This document shows, piece after piece, positions 46,963-55,643 of a stretch of DNA of 64,000 bases (the stretch's first letter is position 1; every line of letters begins with the position of its first letter). This DNA is from Moraxella sp. FZFQ2102 (GTDB lineage: Bacteria > Pseudomonadota > Gammaproteobacteria > Pseudomonadales > Moraxellaceae), in contig NZ_CP099960.1 of assembly GCF_024137865.1 (NCBI RefSeq), positions 1 through 64,000 of the forward strand. The letters run 5' to 3'. Under the pieces are notes generated by a model. It had not been told where the DNA came from and made no database searches. It worked only from the letters and a program-made list of their open reading frames with translations. Both the position numbers and the translations under genes were made by a program.

Positions 46963-47439
46963 TTATTCGTAGATCACTTCTAGAATTTCAAACTCAGCCA
47001 CACCGCTTGGGGTTTGGATTTTGGCTTCGTCGCCTTCTGATTTGCCGATCAGACCACGCGCGATCGGTGAATTGACCGAGATTTTACCAGTTTTAAAATC
47101 CGCTTCATCATCGCCGACGATCTTGTAGCGGCGTTTTGCGCCATCGTCAAGGTTCTCAAGCTCAACTGTCACGCCAAACACCACACGACCATCTTGTGGC
47201 AATTTGGTCGGATCAATCACCTGCGCACCGCCAAGCTTCGCTTCGATGTCACGAATGCGTGCTTCGCACAGACCTTGCTGTTCGCGTGCGGCGTGGTACT
47301 CGGCATTTTCTTTTAGGTCGCCATGTTCGCGCGCTTCAGCGATGGCGATGGTGATGCGTGGGCGTTCTACAGTTTTAAGTTGCTTAAGCTCTTCTTCAAG
47401 CGCTTGGTGTCCTTGCGGGGTCATCGGATAGCGTTGCAT
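46963..47439 (-). CDS. greA: Transcription elongation factor GreA
   Basis: Rescues backtracked RNA polymerase by stimulating transcript cleavage. The 158-residue protein has the N-terminal coiled coil ([20 protein letters not shown]) with the acidic tip residues in [20 protein letters not shown], and the C-terminal FKBP-like domain ending [13 protein letters not shown]. The ATG at 47439 with AAGGAA upstream gives the exact E. coli length; the longer frame starts with GTG. Confidence 0.96.
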   Translation of the reverse strand: MQRYPMTPQGHQALEEELKQLKTVERPRITIAIAEAREHGDLKENAEYHAAREQQGLCEARIRDIEAKLGGAQVIDPTKLPQDGRVVFGVTVELENLDDGAKRRYKIVGDDEADFKTGKISVNSPIARGLIGKSEGDEAKIQTPSGVAEFEILEVIYE

Positions 47440-47493
47440 AACTTTTCCTTGCAGTCTCACTCTGTGAAATCAAAATTAAAAATCAAATGCAAA

Positions 47494-47526
47494 AAAGCTT
47501 GCCAAACTTTCATCTGGCAAGGCTTT
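47494..47526 (-). terminator. Possible terminator of the thiXYZ-like operon
   Basis: AAAGCTTGCCA (47494-47504) pairs with TGGCAAGGCTTT (47515-47526) with a one-base bulge. A T-rich tract follows on the minus strand (complement of 47491-47496). It is about 105 bp beyond the ATPase gene stop. Confidence 0.6.
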
Positions 47527-47630
47527 AGATTTCGTTAATTGTCCGCTATTGTACTTGGTTTTTTAAAAATTGCAAGCGATTTGATGTGCGCAGTTTGTAA
47601 CTGATTTTGGCTTAATTTTAATGTGTTCAG

Positions 47631-48407
47631 TTAAGTGCGATAAGCGTTCAAAATCGCTTGTTTTAGTTGCAGATACGCCACCGATTGTACAAAATCATCA
47701 TCTTGTGGCAAACAAAAATGATTCGCCAACACTGCAGGAGCACCCTTTAAGACATAGATTTCATCGGATAATTGTAACGCTTCATCGATATCATGAGTGA
47801 TGAGCAGACAAGTTAAGCCTTGTTTTTGGCGAAACTGCGTGAACCAATCATACATCTCGGTCTTAGTCACGAAATCCAATGCCGAAAACGGCTCATCAAG
47901 CAGCATCAGATCGGCATTGGATAGATAAGTGCGTAGCAATGCCGCGCGCTGGCGCTGACCACCTGAGAGCTGATGGGGGAATTTATCCGTCAAGCCATCT
48001 AGTCCAAAGATTGGTAATAATGGCTCAATCTGCGATCGTATCTGCACTTTGTCTTTACCTTGTAAAGTCAATGGCAGTGCAATATTGTCATAAACGCGTT
48101 TAAACGGCAGCAGCAAGTCTTTTTGTAGCATATAGCCAACTTGCCCTGTTAGACCTGTGCGCTCCATCCCATCAATCAGCACCTGCCCTGTACTTGGGCG
48201 CAACAAGCCTGCTGCGATGTCAAACAGTGTCGTCTTGCCCACACCGCTTGTGCCGATGATGCTCACCACCGATCGCGGCATCACTGACAGTGTCAGATGC
48301 TCAAAAATCGCTACGCCATCACTGCCAAATCGATGACTGATGTCATCTAGCTGTAGTTTTGGTACAGACGATACAGGCGACATCATTGCATTATGGCAAA
48401 TAGTCAT
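47631..48407 (-). CDS. thiZ: ABC transporter ATP-binding protein (ThiZ-like)
   Basis: ATPase of a pyrimidine (thiamine precursor) importer. The 258-residue protein has Walker A GTSGVGKTTL (about residue 52), Q-loop YMLQKDLLLPF, signature LSGGQRQRAALLRTYL, Walker B LMLLDEPFSALD and H-loop LLITHDIDEAL. It resembles the nitrate/sulfonate/taurine (SsuB/TauB) class. The ATG overlaps thiY by 17 bp; a later ATG at 48386 is possible. The substrate is assigned from the neighbouring binding protein. Confidence 0.8.
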   Translation of the reverse strand: MTICHNAMMSPVSSVPKLQLDDISHRFGSDGVAIFEHLTLSVMPRSVVSIIGTSGVGKTTLFDIAAGLLRPSTGQVLIDGMERTGLTGQVGYMLQKDLLLPFKRVYDNIALPLTLQGKDKVQIRSQIEPLLPIFGLDGLTDKFPHQLSGGQRQRAALLRTYLSNADLMLLDEPFSALDFVTKTEMYDWFTQFRQKQGLTCLLITHDIDEALQLSDEIYVLKGAPAVLANHFCLPQDDDFVQSVAYLQLKQAILNAYRT

Positions 48408-49404
48408 TGGTCACGCCTGCTTGTGGTGGCAGCGGCTTATCTGTCAAGCCCTGCGCATTCACCCAGCCAAAGAACCGATCCCAACGCGCATAGTCAAATC
48501 GCCCCCAATCGCCTTGATCATCCAGATATAAACCAGACAGATAAGCTTGGCTTTGCTTAGCAAGCTCAGGATTGATCTCAGGCGCGTGCCTGAGTAGGAT
48601 TTCGGCACTTTGTTCAGGATTGTTGGCAGCGTACAGATAGCCTTCTTTGATCGCAGCTAGGGCTTTTTTGTATTTGTCTGGCTGCTCTTTGAGCGCATCG
48701 GTATTGGCGATGAGAATCGGAGAATAATAGTCAAAAACAGGGTTTGCGTCTTTTAGATAAAAAAACTTCGTATCCACACCTTTAATCTTGGCGTGAATGC
48801 CGTCCCAACCATAATAGGTTAGGATAAAATCAAACTGATCCATGCGCAGCGCCATCGTCGCGTCAGTCGCTTCACCAGGGATTTTGTTCAATGGCGCACC
48901 AACCACCGCCGCCACTGTCGCATCATCGATCGGATCTTCCCATGTCGAATATCGCCTACCGTGCAGATCTTGCGGTGTGTTCGCGCCCAAGCTTGCCAAA
49001 GATAATAACCCTGCGCTGTTATGCTGAGTGATGGCAGCAATCGCGGTAATTGGCTCGCCTTTGTTCAGTCGTTTGACCATATTTGGCTGAAAATACACGC
49101 CCAAATCCGCACGATGATTGGCAACCAATGTCGATGTGCTGTCTTCACTTGGTTGTACGATCGTAGCATCGATGCCTTGCTTGGCAAAATAGCCATTTTC
49201 GATCGCGACATACAGCCCTGTGTGATTGGTATTCGGCGTCCAATCAAGCGCGATGACCAACGGCTCAAGCATCTTGCCATCGGCGCTGACAGCGGGTTTG
49301 TCTTGGCAGGCGCTCAAGGTAGCCATCGCCAATAACAGCGCGGCAGGTTTTAGCCAAGTGGTGGGTTTTAAGCCTGTTTTTTTACCGATAAATTTCATCA
49401 TCAT
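48391..49404 (-). CDS. thiY: ABC transporter substrate-binding lipoprotein, NMT1/THI5 family (ThiY-like)
   Basis: Binds thiamine pyrimidine precursors (N-formyl-aminopyrimidine or HMP) for import. The start MMMKFIGKKTG at 49404 leads to a lipoprotein signal ending LSACQ. The mature protein has IALDWTPNTNHTGLYVAIENGYF, the hallmark N-terminus of ThiY/THI5-like proteins, then DLGVYFQPNMV and RYSTWEDPIDDATVAAVV. The longer frame starts with TTG inside thiX. No tenA, thiD or TPP riboswitch is in view, so the pathway assignment depends on this protein family. Confidence 0.8.
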   Translation of the reverse strand: MMMKFIGKKTGLKPTTWLKPAALLLAMATLSACQDKPAVSADGKMLEPLVIALDWTPNTNHTGLYVAIENGYFAKQGIDATIVQPSEDSTSTLVANHRADLGVYFQPNMVKRLNKGEPITAIAAITQHNSAGLLSLASLGANTPQDLHGRRYSTWEDPIDDATVAAVVGAPLNKIPGEATDATMALRMDQFDFILTYYGWDGIHAKIKGVDTKFFYLKDANPVFDYYSPILIANTDALKEQPDKYKKALAAIKEGYLYAANNPEQSAEILLRHAPEINPELAKQSQAYLSGLYLDDQGDWGRFDYARWDRFFGWVNAQGLTDKPLPPQAGVTNDYLP

Positions 49405-49423
49405 TACACTTAAATTTATAAAA

Positions 49424-50191
49424 TTATTTAACAAATTGATACGCCATCACGCGTTTTTCGCACCATTTGACCAGTGCGATTAACAATAAAGTCAAGCAAC
49501 TGATCAAAAAAATCACCGCAAACATATTATCAAGCTCATATGATTTGCGCACGCGCGTCATATACACGCCAAGCCCATGATAACCGCCAAGCCACTCTGC
49601 CACCACCGCTGATATTAAGGCATAGCTTAAAGCAACTTTTAATCCTGTAAAAAAATATCCCATCGCCGACGGTATCTTTAGGTGGCGATAAGTCTGATAA
49701 GTCGTGGCATTCATCGAGCGAAACAGATTGAGCGCATCAGCACTCACCGAACGATAGCCATCAAGCAGCGCAATGGTCATCGGGAAAAATACCGACAGCA
49801 CCACCAGTACCACTTTTGGCGCGATACCGTAGCCAAGCCAAATCACCAATAGCGGCGCAATCGCGATCGTTGGGATGGTTTGATTCAGTAGCAGTAGCGG
49901 ATAGACACTTTGGCGAAAAATGCGCGACAAATCCATCAAAATCGACAGCACAAAGCTTAACACCAAGCCAATCAGCGTACCGATAAACGCCGTCGCAAGC
50001 GTATATTTGGCGTGCATGGCAAGCAGCGGCGCATCATCGATCAGCGCCTGTATGATCTGCCATGGACTTGGCAGCAAATAATCAGGCACAAGTCCCGCAC
50101 CAATCACCGCTTGCCACAGCACAAGCAAAGCCAGCACCAGCGCATAATGCCGTGCATAGTGGCGAATCAGACGAAATGGGCGAATGGTCAT
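49424..50191 (-). CDS. thiX: ABC transporter permease (ThiX-like)
   Basis: Inner-membrane permease of the pyrimidine importer, in the SsuC/TauC class. The 255-residue protein has about six hydrophobic segments (YALVLALLVLWQAVIGAGL, TLATAFIGTLIGLVLSFVLS, TIPTIAIAPLLVIWLGYGIA) and the ATPase-contact loop near MNATTYQTYRHLKIPSAMGY. It is first in thiX-thiY-thiZ. The 216-bp region upstream lacks the conserved CTGAGA element of a TPP riboswitch. Confidence 0.82.
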   Translation of the reverse strand: MTIRPFRLIRHYARHYALVLALLVLWQAVIGAGLVPDYLLPSPWQIIQALIDDAPLLAMHAKYTLATAFIGTLIGLVLSFVLSILMDLSRIFRQSVYPLLLLNQTIPTIAIAPLLVIWLGYGIAPKVVLVVLSVFFPMTIALLDGYRSVSADALNLFRSMNATTYQTYRHLKIPSAMGYFFTGLKVALSYALISAVVAEWLGGYHGLGVYMTRVRKSYELDNMFAVIFLISCLTLLLIALVKWCEKRVMAYQFVK

Positions 50192-50314
50192 GATGGGTAG
50201 CTTAGCGATTGGTGAAAATGGCGATAAAATTGTGCCATTTTAGCATATTTGTCCCAGCTTTATGCATAAGCTTATCATAGCTTTGTAACTGCTAAATATC
50301 ATGGTACAAAAAAC

Positions 50315-50361
50315 AAAACCCCAAACAGCTTTTGGTTTGGGGTTTTGGGGTTTTGGGGTTT
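50315..50361 (-). terminator. Terminator of maiA with GGGGTTTT tandem repeats
   Basis: AAAACCCCAAAC (50315-50326) and GTTTGGGGTTTT (50335-50346) form a perfect 12-bp stem; on the minus strand a T-rich tract follows. The right arm continues into two more TTTTGGGG units to 50361, so the plus strand has three GGGG runs and a GG spaced by TTT(T), a possible G-quadruplex. Confidence 0.75.
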
Positions 50362-50407
50362 AAGATTTACGATTCGATTAAAGTTGGCGCTTAATATCAA
50401 ACTTCAA

Positions 50408-51058
50408 TCAAGCACTTGGCGCATCAGGCTGATTGGCAGGTGCAGCTTGGATAAAGGCATCTAGGCTTTGGCAATTTGTCACAATGCGATTAATGGTTGG
50501 ATATGCGCTCAAATCCACTTCAAAGCGCTTGGCATTGAACACCTGTGGCACCAAGCAGCAGTCCGCCATCGTTGGCGTATCACCATAACAAAACTGCCCT
50601 GCGTGCTTGTTTAATTCTGCTTCTAGCGCGCGAAATCCTTCGTGAATCCAGTGTGCATACCATGCATTTTTTGTCGCTTCATCGACACCCAGCTCACCTG
50701 TTAGATATTTTAGCACGCGTAAATTATTCAATGGATGAATCTCACAAGCGATCAGTTGGCTAAGACTGCGCACGATAGCGCGCCCATCACGATCACTTGG
50801 CAGCAGTGGCACAGATGAATCAAGCTCATCAAGATATTCGATGATCGCAAGCGACTGCGCCAACACCATGCTGCCTGTTGTGCTGTCAATCTCAAGGCTT
50901 GGCACCAACCCTTGGGGATTTTTGGCAGTATAAGCAGCGTCTTTTTGTTCCGATTTAACCAAGTTTACAGGGATGATATCGGCGGATAATCCCTTTAGAT
51001 TGAGCGCGATACGCACGCGATAAGATGCTGAACTGCGAAAATAAGAATATAGTTTCAT
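50408..51058 (-). CDS. maiA: Maleylacetoacetate isomerase (zeta-class glutathione S-transferase)
   Basis: Glutathione-dependent isomerisation of maleylacetoacetate to fumarylacetoacetate in tyrosine/homogentisate degradation. The 216-residue protein has the zeta-GST signature SYFRSSASYRVRIALNLKG (active Ser/Cys loop has Ser-Ser-Ala), NPQGLVPSLEID and the C-terminal CLVPQVFNAKRFEVDL. The ATG at 51058 has AAGGA six bases upstream; the longer frames lack this. It lies 1 kb downstream of hppD on the same strand. Homogentisate dioxygenase and fumarylacetoacetase genes are not in the window. Confidence 0.9.
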   Translation of the reverse strand: MKLYSYFRSSASYRVRIALNLKGLSADIIPVNLVKSEQKDAAYTAKNPQGLVPSLEIDSTTGSMVLAQSLAIIEYLDELDSSVPLLPSDRDGRAIVRSLSQLIACEIHPLNNLRVLKYLTGELGVDEATKNAWYAHWIHEGFRALEAELNKHAGQFCYGDTPTMADCCLVPQVFNAKRFEVDLSAYPTINRIVTNCQSLDAFIQAAPANQPDAPSA

Positions 51059-51235
51059 ACGCATTCCTTTTGACATATCCAATCATTTTACTAACAAATC
51101 CCAAAGCACTCCCAAGCTTTGAAACCCATCAAATTGATAGCAATACTATATCAAAAAATCACCACTTCATAACCCACAAAAACTGATAAATATTGCAAAA
51201 AAAACCATATATCAGTGATGTAAACTTCATATTGC

Positions 51236-51866
51236 TTATTTTGCTTGCGATGGCAACTTGGTAATGGTAAAGCCTGTAAATCCAAAAATCAGCGTCAAGA
51301 CAAAGCACAGATAACAAAAGAATGCATACGGCAGATACACCACCACAGGCATCCCAGATGTCCCTGCCAAAAAGCCCTCATATACGCCCCACGGCACAAG
51401 CGGATTGATGACCGTGCCTGCATCTTCAATGGTACGAGATAGGTTTTTTGGATGTAAGCCCAGCCGCTTGTATTCAGGCAAAAACGCATTGCCTGATAAT
51501 AATAAGCTTAAATACTGCTCACCGACCAAGGCATTGATGCCCAAGGATGTGAATACTGCTGCCGCCACGCCACGACTGGCTTTGGTGAGAATGTGGCGCA
51601 TCCCATCAAGCAGCACAGGCAAAATACCCAAGCCCTGTCGCCACACCGCCAATCATCTTATCTTGCATGGCGTCAAATGTCAGACCTTTGACAAATCCAA
51701 ACACAAGTAAGCCCAAAATCACCAAAAGCAGCGATAAATGCGGCACTCAACCCCATGCAATCATCGTCACCGATAGCACAGCCACCATCACGCCTGCCAC
51801 CACCACCGCTTGAGTCGGGCTGATGGTCAATAATGCCGTGGTTTTATCATTCATATCCATATCCAT
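51236..51866 (-). pseudogene. Decayed NhaC-family Na+/H+ antiporter
   Basis: Starting at the ATG at 51866 (others at 51860, 51854), the minus strand encodes MDMDMNDKTTALLTISPTQA and a first hydrophobic helix, then an in-frame TGA at 51747-51749. The same frame continues as VPHLSLLLVILGLLVFGF and GGVATGLG, then the antiporter sequence moves to another frame. The remaining 130 residues (TSLGINALVGEQYLSLLL, RLGLHPKNLSRTIEDAG, NPLVPWGVYEGF) match the NhaC C-terminus. About 250 central residues of a 460-residue family protein are missing. So there is a nonsense codon, a frameshift and a large deletion; it is surely non-functional. Confidence 0.85.
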
Positions 51867-52076
51867 ATCCTTACAACTTCATGGGTGAAAATTTTGCCTA
51901 ATGAGATTATCAACAAATTTATAAAAATTTTGATTTTCAAACCCCATCAGACTTGGTTGAAAAAATTTAAAACAACCATCAAGCACAGCAAAACGGCACA
52001 GTAGTTAATTTTAACAATCATCAACCATCATCCCTAATTGTAACACAGTTAATCCCTTGATTTTAAAAACAAAAAA

Positions 52077-52102
52077 CCGCTTGGCAAATACTCACCAAGC
52101 GG
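52077..52102 (-). terminator. Terminator of hppD
   Basis: CCGCTTGG (52077-52084) pairs exactly with CCAAGCGG (52095-52102), followed on the minus strand by a T run (complement of 52071-52076), 12 bp beyond the hppD stop. Confidence 0.9.
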
Positions 52103-52114
52103 CCTGATGACCAA

Positions 52115-53206
52115 TTATTTAGCGGCATCGACATCCAAAGCACCACGGCGGATCTGATCTCGTTCAAGGCTCTCAAACAATGCCTTGAAATTGCCTTCGC
52201 CAAAGCCTTCACGATAATCGCCCTTACGCTGAATAAATTCAAAGAACACAGGGCCAAGTGCCGTTTCTGAAAAAATCTGCAACAACAGGCGTGGCTGACC
52301 ACCTTCGGTCGTACCATCAAGCAAGATGCCACGAGATTGTAGCGCTTTGACATCTTCGCCATGATTTGGCAGACGCTCATCAAGCATCTCATAATAGGCA
52401 TCATTTGGCGCAGTCATCAGCGGAATACCAGCAGCTCGTAGCTTGTCAATCGCACCGAGCAAATCATCGGTCAATAGCGCAATGTGCTGAATACCTTCAC
52501 CGCCAAACGCCATTAGATACTCTTCAATCTGACCGCCGCCTTGCTTGGACTCTTCGTTCAATGGGATGCGAATCAAGCCATCTGGTGCAGTCATCGCACG
52601 ACTGGTCAATCCTGTGTATTCGCCTTTGATGTCAAAATAGCGAATTTCTTGGAAATTGAACAATTTTTCATAAAACTTCGCCCAATAATCCATCCGCCCA
52701 CGATAGACATTGTGCGTCAGATGATCCACCACCGAAAAGCCATAACCGACCGGATGGCGATCCACCCCTTCGATGAATTCAAAATCAATATCATAAATCG
52801 ATTTGCCATCCTCATAGCGGTCAATCAAATACAAAGGCGCACCACCGATGCCCTTAATCGCAGGCAGGCGAAGCTCCATCACCGATGTCGGAATCTGTAC
52901 AGGCTGAGCACCCAGCTCAATAGCACGCTGATAAGCAAACTGCGAATCACGCACCCGAAACGCCATACCACACGCCGATGGGCCATGCTCATTGGCAAAG
53001 TACATCGCCTCAGACTTCGGCTCACGATTGACGATAAAATTAATGCCGCCTTGACGGTACAGTAGCACATCTTTTGAGCGATGCTTGGCAACGAGCGTAA
53101 AGCCCATTTTTTCAAACAATGGCTCAAGCACATTTGGTGTCGGACTTGCAAATTCTACAAATTCAAAGCCGCACAATCCCATTGGGTTTTCGAATAAATC
53201 TGCCAT
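52115..53206 (-). CDS. hppD: 4-hydroxyphenylpyruvate dioxygenase
   Basis: Non-haem iron enzyme that converts 4-hydroxyphenylpyruvate to homogentisate in tyrosine breakdown. The 363-residue protein has the two vicinal-oxygen-chelate domains and the iron ligands: His in [13 protein letters not shown], His in [14 protein letters not shown] and Glu in [13 protein letters not shown]. The C-terminal [21 protein letters not shown] is diagnostic. The ATG at 53206 has AAGGA six bases upstream. It is divergent from a LysR regulator. Confidence 0.95.
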   Translation of the reverse strand: MADLFENPMGLCGFEFVEFASPTPNVLEPLFEKMGFTLVAKHRSKDVLLYRQGGINFIVNREPKSEAMYFANEHGPSACGMAFRVRDSQFAYQRAIELGAQPVQIPTSVMELRLPAIKGIGGAPLYLIDRYEDGKSIYDIDFEFIEGVDRHPVGYGFSVVDHLTHNVYRGRMDYWAKFYEKLFNFQEIRYFDIKGEYTGLTSRAMTAPDGLIRIPLNEESKQGGGQIEEYLMAFGGEGIQHIALLTDDLLGAIDKLRAAGIPLMTAPNDAYYEMLDERLPNHGEDVKALQSRGILLDGTTEGGQPRLLLQIFSETALGPVFFEFIQRKGDYREGFGEGNFKALFESLERDQIRRGALDVDAAK

Positions 53207-53329
53207 AATCATTCCTTGGTTGGTTCAAAAAATAAATCCCTCGATACTTGTAAAGGATATGTGCCTTATCTTAAAATAGCGCAAGCTTATGCACAAATTG
53301 ATTTTTTCTTGAATTTATCGGATTTGACC

Positions 53330-54256
53330 ATGAATATCACCTTTCGCCAGCTCAAAGCCTTTGTCAGCGTCGCTCGTCACAAAAGCTTTACCAAAGCCGC
53401 CGATGAGCTGCACTTGACTCAGTCATCATTGAGCGGACTGATCAAAGAGATGGAAAATCAGCTGGATACTCGGCTATTTGACCGAACCACACGGCAGATG
53501 CATCTATCAGAAGCAGGCGAGCGACTTTTGCCCCATGCCCTACGAGTTATCCATGATATGCAGGTACTGGGTAATGAGATTGCCGATCTCAAGGATTTTC
53601 ATCAAGGCAAAGTGCGTATCGCAGCACCGCAGCAACTTGCCGCATCTGCCATGCCTGAGCTGATTAAGCAGTTTAAGCAGGCTTATCCAGATATTCAGGT
53701 CAATCTGATTGATTGCTCTGTCGAAGATGTCATTAACTCGGTGCAGACACTAGAAGCGGATCTGGGCGTTGGTCCTGCGTTTGCTTATCATACCGATTTG
53801 TCAGCGACTGAGCTATTTTCATCGCCATTTCGCTTGGTGGTACGCCCCGATCATCCCTTGGCATCTCGCTCTGATTTGACTTGGAGTGAGATGAGTGATG
53901 GCGAACTCATCACCTTACAAGAGCCATTTGCCAACTATATCGCCGATCATCTGCCACTTGATATCAGCGCCAAGGTATTTCGCAGTGATTATGAAGTCAA
54001 TTTTTTATCCACGGCACTCGGTATGGTCAAACAAGGCTTGGGTATGACGATGGCACTAGGCTATGCCAAAGCTTGGGTCAATGAACAAAATCTTGTCATG
54101 GTGCCCATCAGCGAACCACAAATCAGCTACAAATTTTTATTATACAAACATCGCTATCGCTCAACCTCCCCTGCTGTCATGGCGTTTGAAGCGTTTTTGA
54201 TTAACTATAGTAAAGTGTGGCATGATTCGGTTGGGGAAATTAATAAGGTTATTTAA
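53330..54256 (+). CDS. LysR-family transcriptional regulator divergent from hppD
   Basis: A 308-residue regulator. The start MNITFRQLKAFVSVARHKSF at 53330 gives the normal LysR N-terminus; the longer frame adds 38 unrelated residues. Residues 1-60 are the winged helix (TKAADELHLTQSSLSGLIKEM), residues about 90-300 the periplasmic-binding-like effector domain (GKVRIAAPQQLAASAMPELI). Divergence from hppD across 123 bp suggests it controls tyrosine catabolism, perhaps with a pathway intermediate as effector. Neither is shown by the sequence. Confidence 0.88.
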   Translation: MNITFRQLKAFVSVARHKSFTKAADELHLTQSSLSGLIKEMENQLDTRLFDRTTRQMHLSEAGERLLPHALRVIHDMQVLGNEIADLKDFHQGKVRIAAPQQLAASAMPELIKQFKQAYPDIQVNLIDCSVEDVINSVQTLEADLGVGPAFAYHTDLSATELFSSPFRLVVRPDHPLASRSDLTWSEMSDGELITLQEPFANYIADHLPLDISAKVFRSDYEVNFLSTALGMVKQGLGMTMALGYAKAWVNEQNLVMVPISEPQISYKFLLYKHRYRSTSPAVMAFEAFLINYSKVWHDSVGEINKVI

Positions 54257-54344
54257 AATAATTATTAATCATATTGAAAATGCCCAAAAATACCATACTC
54301 TTGGGACATAGTTTAATCTGCTCTAGGTAATAAAATGCGGTAGC

Positions 54345-54665
54345 TTATTGGCAATACAATTCGTGAAGCTGAGCGATAAGCTGTACTACTTTTTGATCTG
54401 CCACACAATAATAAACATACTTGCCCTGTCTTTGGGTGTGAACAATCCCCGATTTACGCAAAATTCCCAACTGCTGTGATAGCGTTGGCTGTGTCACACC
54501 GGTCAAGACTTCAATCTCACCGACATTAAGAACACCCCCACCAAGTACGCAAACAATCTTCAGTCGCTCAGGGTTGGCAAGTATTTTGAGCACATCCATG
54601 ACCCGTGGTAAAGCGTCAAAATTGATATCTTTATCAAACGGTTTGGATTTGTTATTTTGATCCAT
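54345..54665 (-). CDS. bigR: ArsR-family persulfide-sensing repressor (BigR/SqrR-like)
   Basis: Probable repressor of the divergent sulfide-detoxification operon. The 106-residue winged-helix protein aligns with BigR: LKILANPERLKIVCVLGGG, VGEIEVLTGVTQPTLSQQLG, RKSGIVHTQRQGKYVYYCV. Two cysteines occupy the positions of the BigR/SqrR redox pair (Cys39 in IVCVL and Cys105 in ELYCQ), which form a tetrasulfide or disulfide on exposure to persulfides; Cys87 is extra. The ATG at 54665 has GAGG six bases upstream. Regulation of the neighbouring operon is inferred from the gene pair. Confidence 0.82.
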   Translation of the reverse strand: MDQNNKSKPFDKDINFDALPRVMDVLKILANPERLKIVCVLGGGVLNVGEIEVLTGVTQPTLSQQLGILRKSGIVHTQRQGKYVYYCVADQKVVQLIAQLHELYCQ

Positions 54666-54737
54666 TGGAATCCTCAAGAGGTAGTTGGGCTATAAGCTTG
54701 GCATATTTTAACATATTTACCGTTAAAATCGACTATC

Positions 54738-54762
54738 ATTATATAATTTTATATATTATAAT
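54738..54762. promoter_or_regulatory. AT-rich near-palindrome between bigR and the yeeE-like gene
   Basis: A 25-bp tract of only A and T, containing the perfect palindrome ATTATATAAT (54738-54747) and ending in TATTATAAT. BigR-type repressors bind AT-rich palindromes of this kind over the divergent promoter, so this is the best operator candidate. It lies 30 bp before the yeeE-like start. Confidence 0.45.
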
Positions 54763-54792
54763 AAAATAAATTGTTGTGAATTAGGAATTGAA

Positions 54793-55209
54793 ATGCATCC
54801 GTTTTTATTAGCCCTGCTTGGTGGCGTGATGATTGGCACAGCAACTGTCGGCTATTTGCATACCACTGGTAAAGTCGTTGGCATCAGTGGCATGATTGCA
54901 ACTTTGCCCAAAACCAAAATCAGCCCTGCCTTATTTTTTCTGATCGGTATTGGTTTATCCGCCCTATTGGCATCGATGTTTGGCTGGATAACTATAGATG
55001 ACATCATCCTGACGGATTCAACTGGCTTACTCATCATAGCAGGCGTGTTGGTTGGTTTGGGCACGCGGCTCGGCTCGGGCTGCACAAGCGGTCATGGCAT
55101 CTGCGGCATTTCACGATTATCCTTGCGATCTGTGGTAGCGACATTGACTTTTATGATGGCAGGGATATTGACCGTGCTTATGATGCGATTATTGGGTATA
55201 GTGGTGTAG
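54793..55209 (+). CDS. YeeE/YedE half-size membrane protein (sulfur compound transporter family)
   Basis: A 138-residue inner-membrane protein with four predicted helices. The GTRLGSGCTSGHGICGISRL motif (residues about 94-113) contains the conserved cysteine of YeeE/YedE proteins, which in other species move thiosulfate or related sulfur species. Family proteins come as a full-length form or as two half-size partners; this is the N-terminal-like half, with the other half following 4 bp later. It sits in a BigR-type operon with a persulfide dioxygenase. The transported species is unproven. Confidence 0.82.
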   Translation: MHPFLLALLGGVMIGTATVGYLHTTGKVVGISGMIATLPKTKISPALFFLIGIGLSALLASMFGWITIDDIILTDSTGLLIIAGVLVGLGTRLGSGCTSGHGICGISRLSLRSVVATLTFMMAGILTVLMMRLLGIVV

Positions 55210-55213
55210 GTGC

Positions 55214-55639
55214 ATGATGAATCAATTAGCCAAAAATATCTTAGCACTTGGATTTGGACTCTTGTTTGGTGCAGGCTTGCTAGTGTCTGGTATGGCAAAT
55301 CCCGCCAAAGTTATTGGTTTTTTGGATGTATTTGGTACATGGGATCCCAGCCTTGCTTTTGTCATGGTAGGTGCGATTGGGGTTGCCATATTGCCATTTA
55401 GCCTTGCCAAACGACAAGCACATACGCTGATGGGTGAGGCTTTCAGTTTGCCGACGGCGACCGTCATCGATGCTCGACTGATTATTGGTGCGATGCTGTT
55501 TGGTGTTGGTTGGGGCTTGGTGGGGATTTGCCCTGCACCTGCAATCAGCCTAGTGGGCCTGGGTCAACTGCAATCACTGTATTTTATGTTGCCAATGCTG
55601 ATAACCATGTCTCTGCATGATATTCTCAATAAAGGATAA
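55214..55639 (+). CDS. YeeE/YedE-related partner membrane protein (DUF6691-type)
   Basis: A 141-residue inner-membrane protein, the second half of the YeeE-type pair. It has an N-terminal helix with GAGLLVSGMANPAKVIGFLDVFG, a middle helix pair and the conserved GVGWGLVGICPAPAISLVGLG segment with a cysteine matching the GSGC motif of the first half. A start at 55214 or 55217 is possible; AGGTG lies upstream. It is followed 4 bp later by the persulfide dioxygenase gene, so one transcript is likely. Confidence 0.82.
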   Translation: MMNQLAKNILALGFGLLFGAGLLVSGMANPAKVIGFLDVFGTWDPSLAFVMVGAIGVAILPFSLAKRQAHTLMGEAFSLPTATVIDARLIIGAMLFGVGWGLVGICPAPAISLVGLGQLQSLYFMLPMLITMSLHDILNKG

Positions 55640-55643
55640 TCGG

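Noticed and set aside
50192..50314. TPP riboswitch upstream of the thiX-like gene
   Set aside because: The conserved CTGAGA element is not found on the minus strand of this region.
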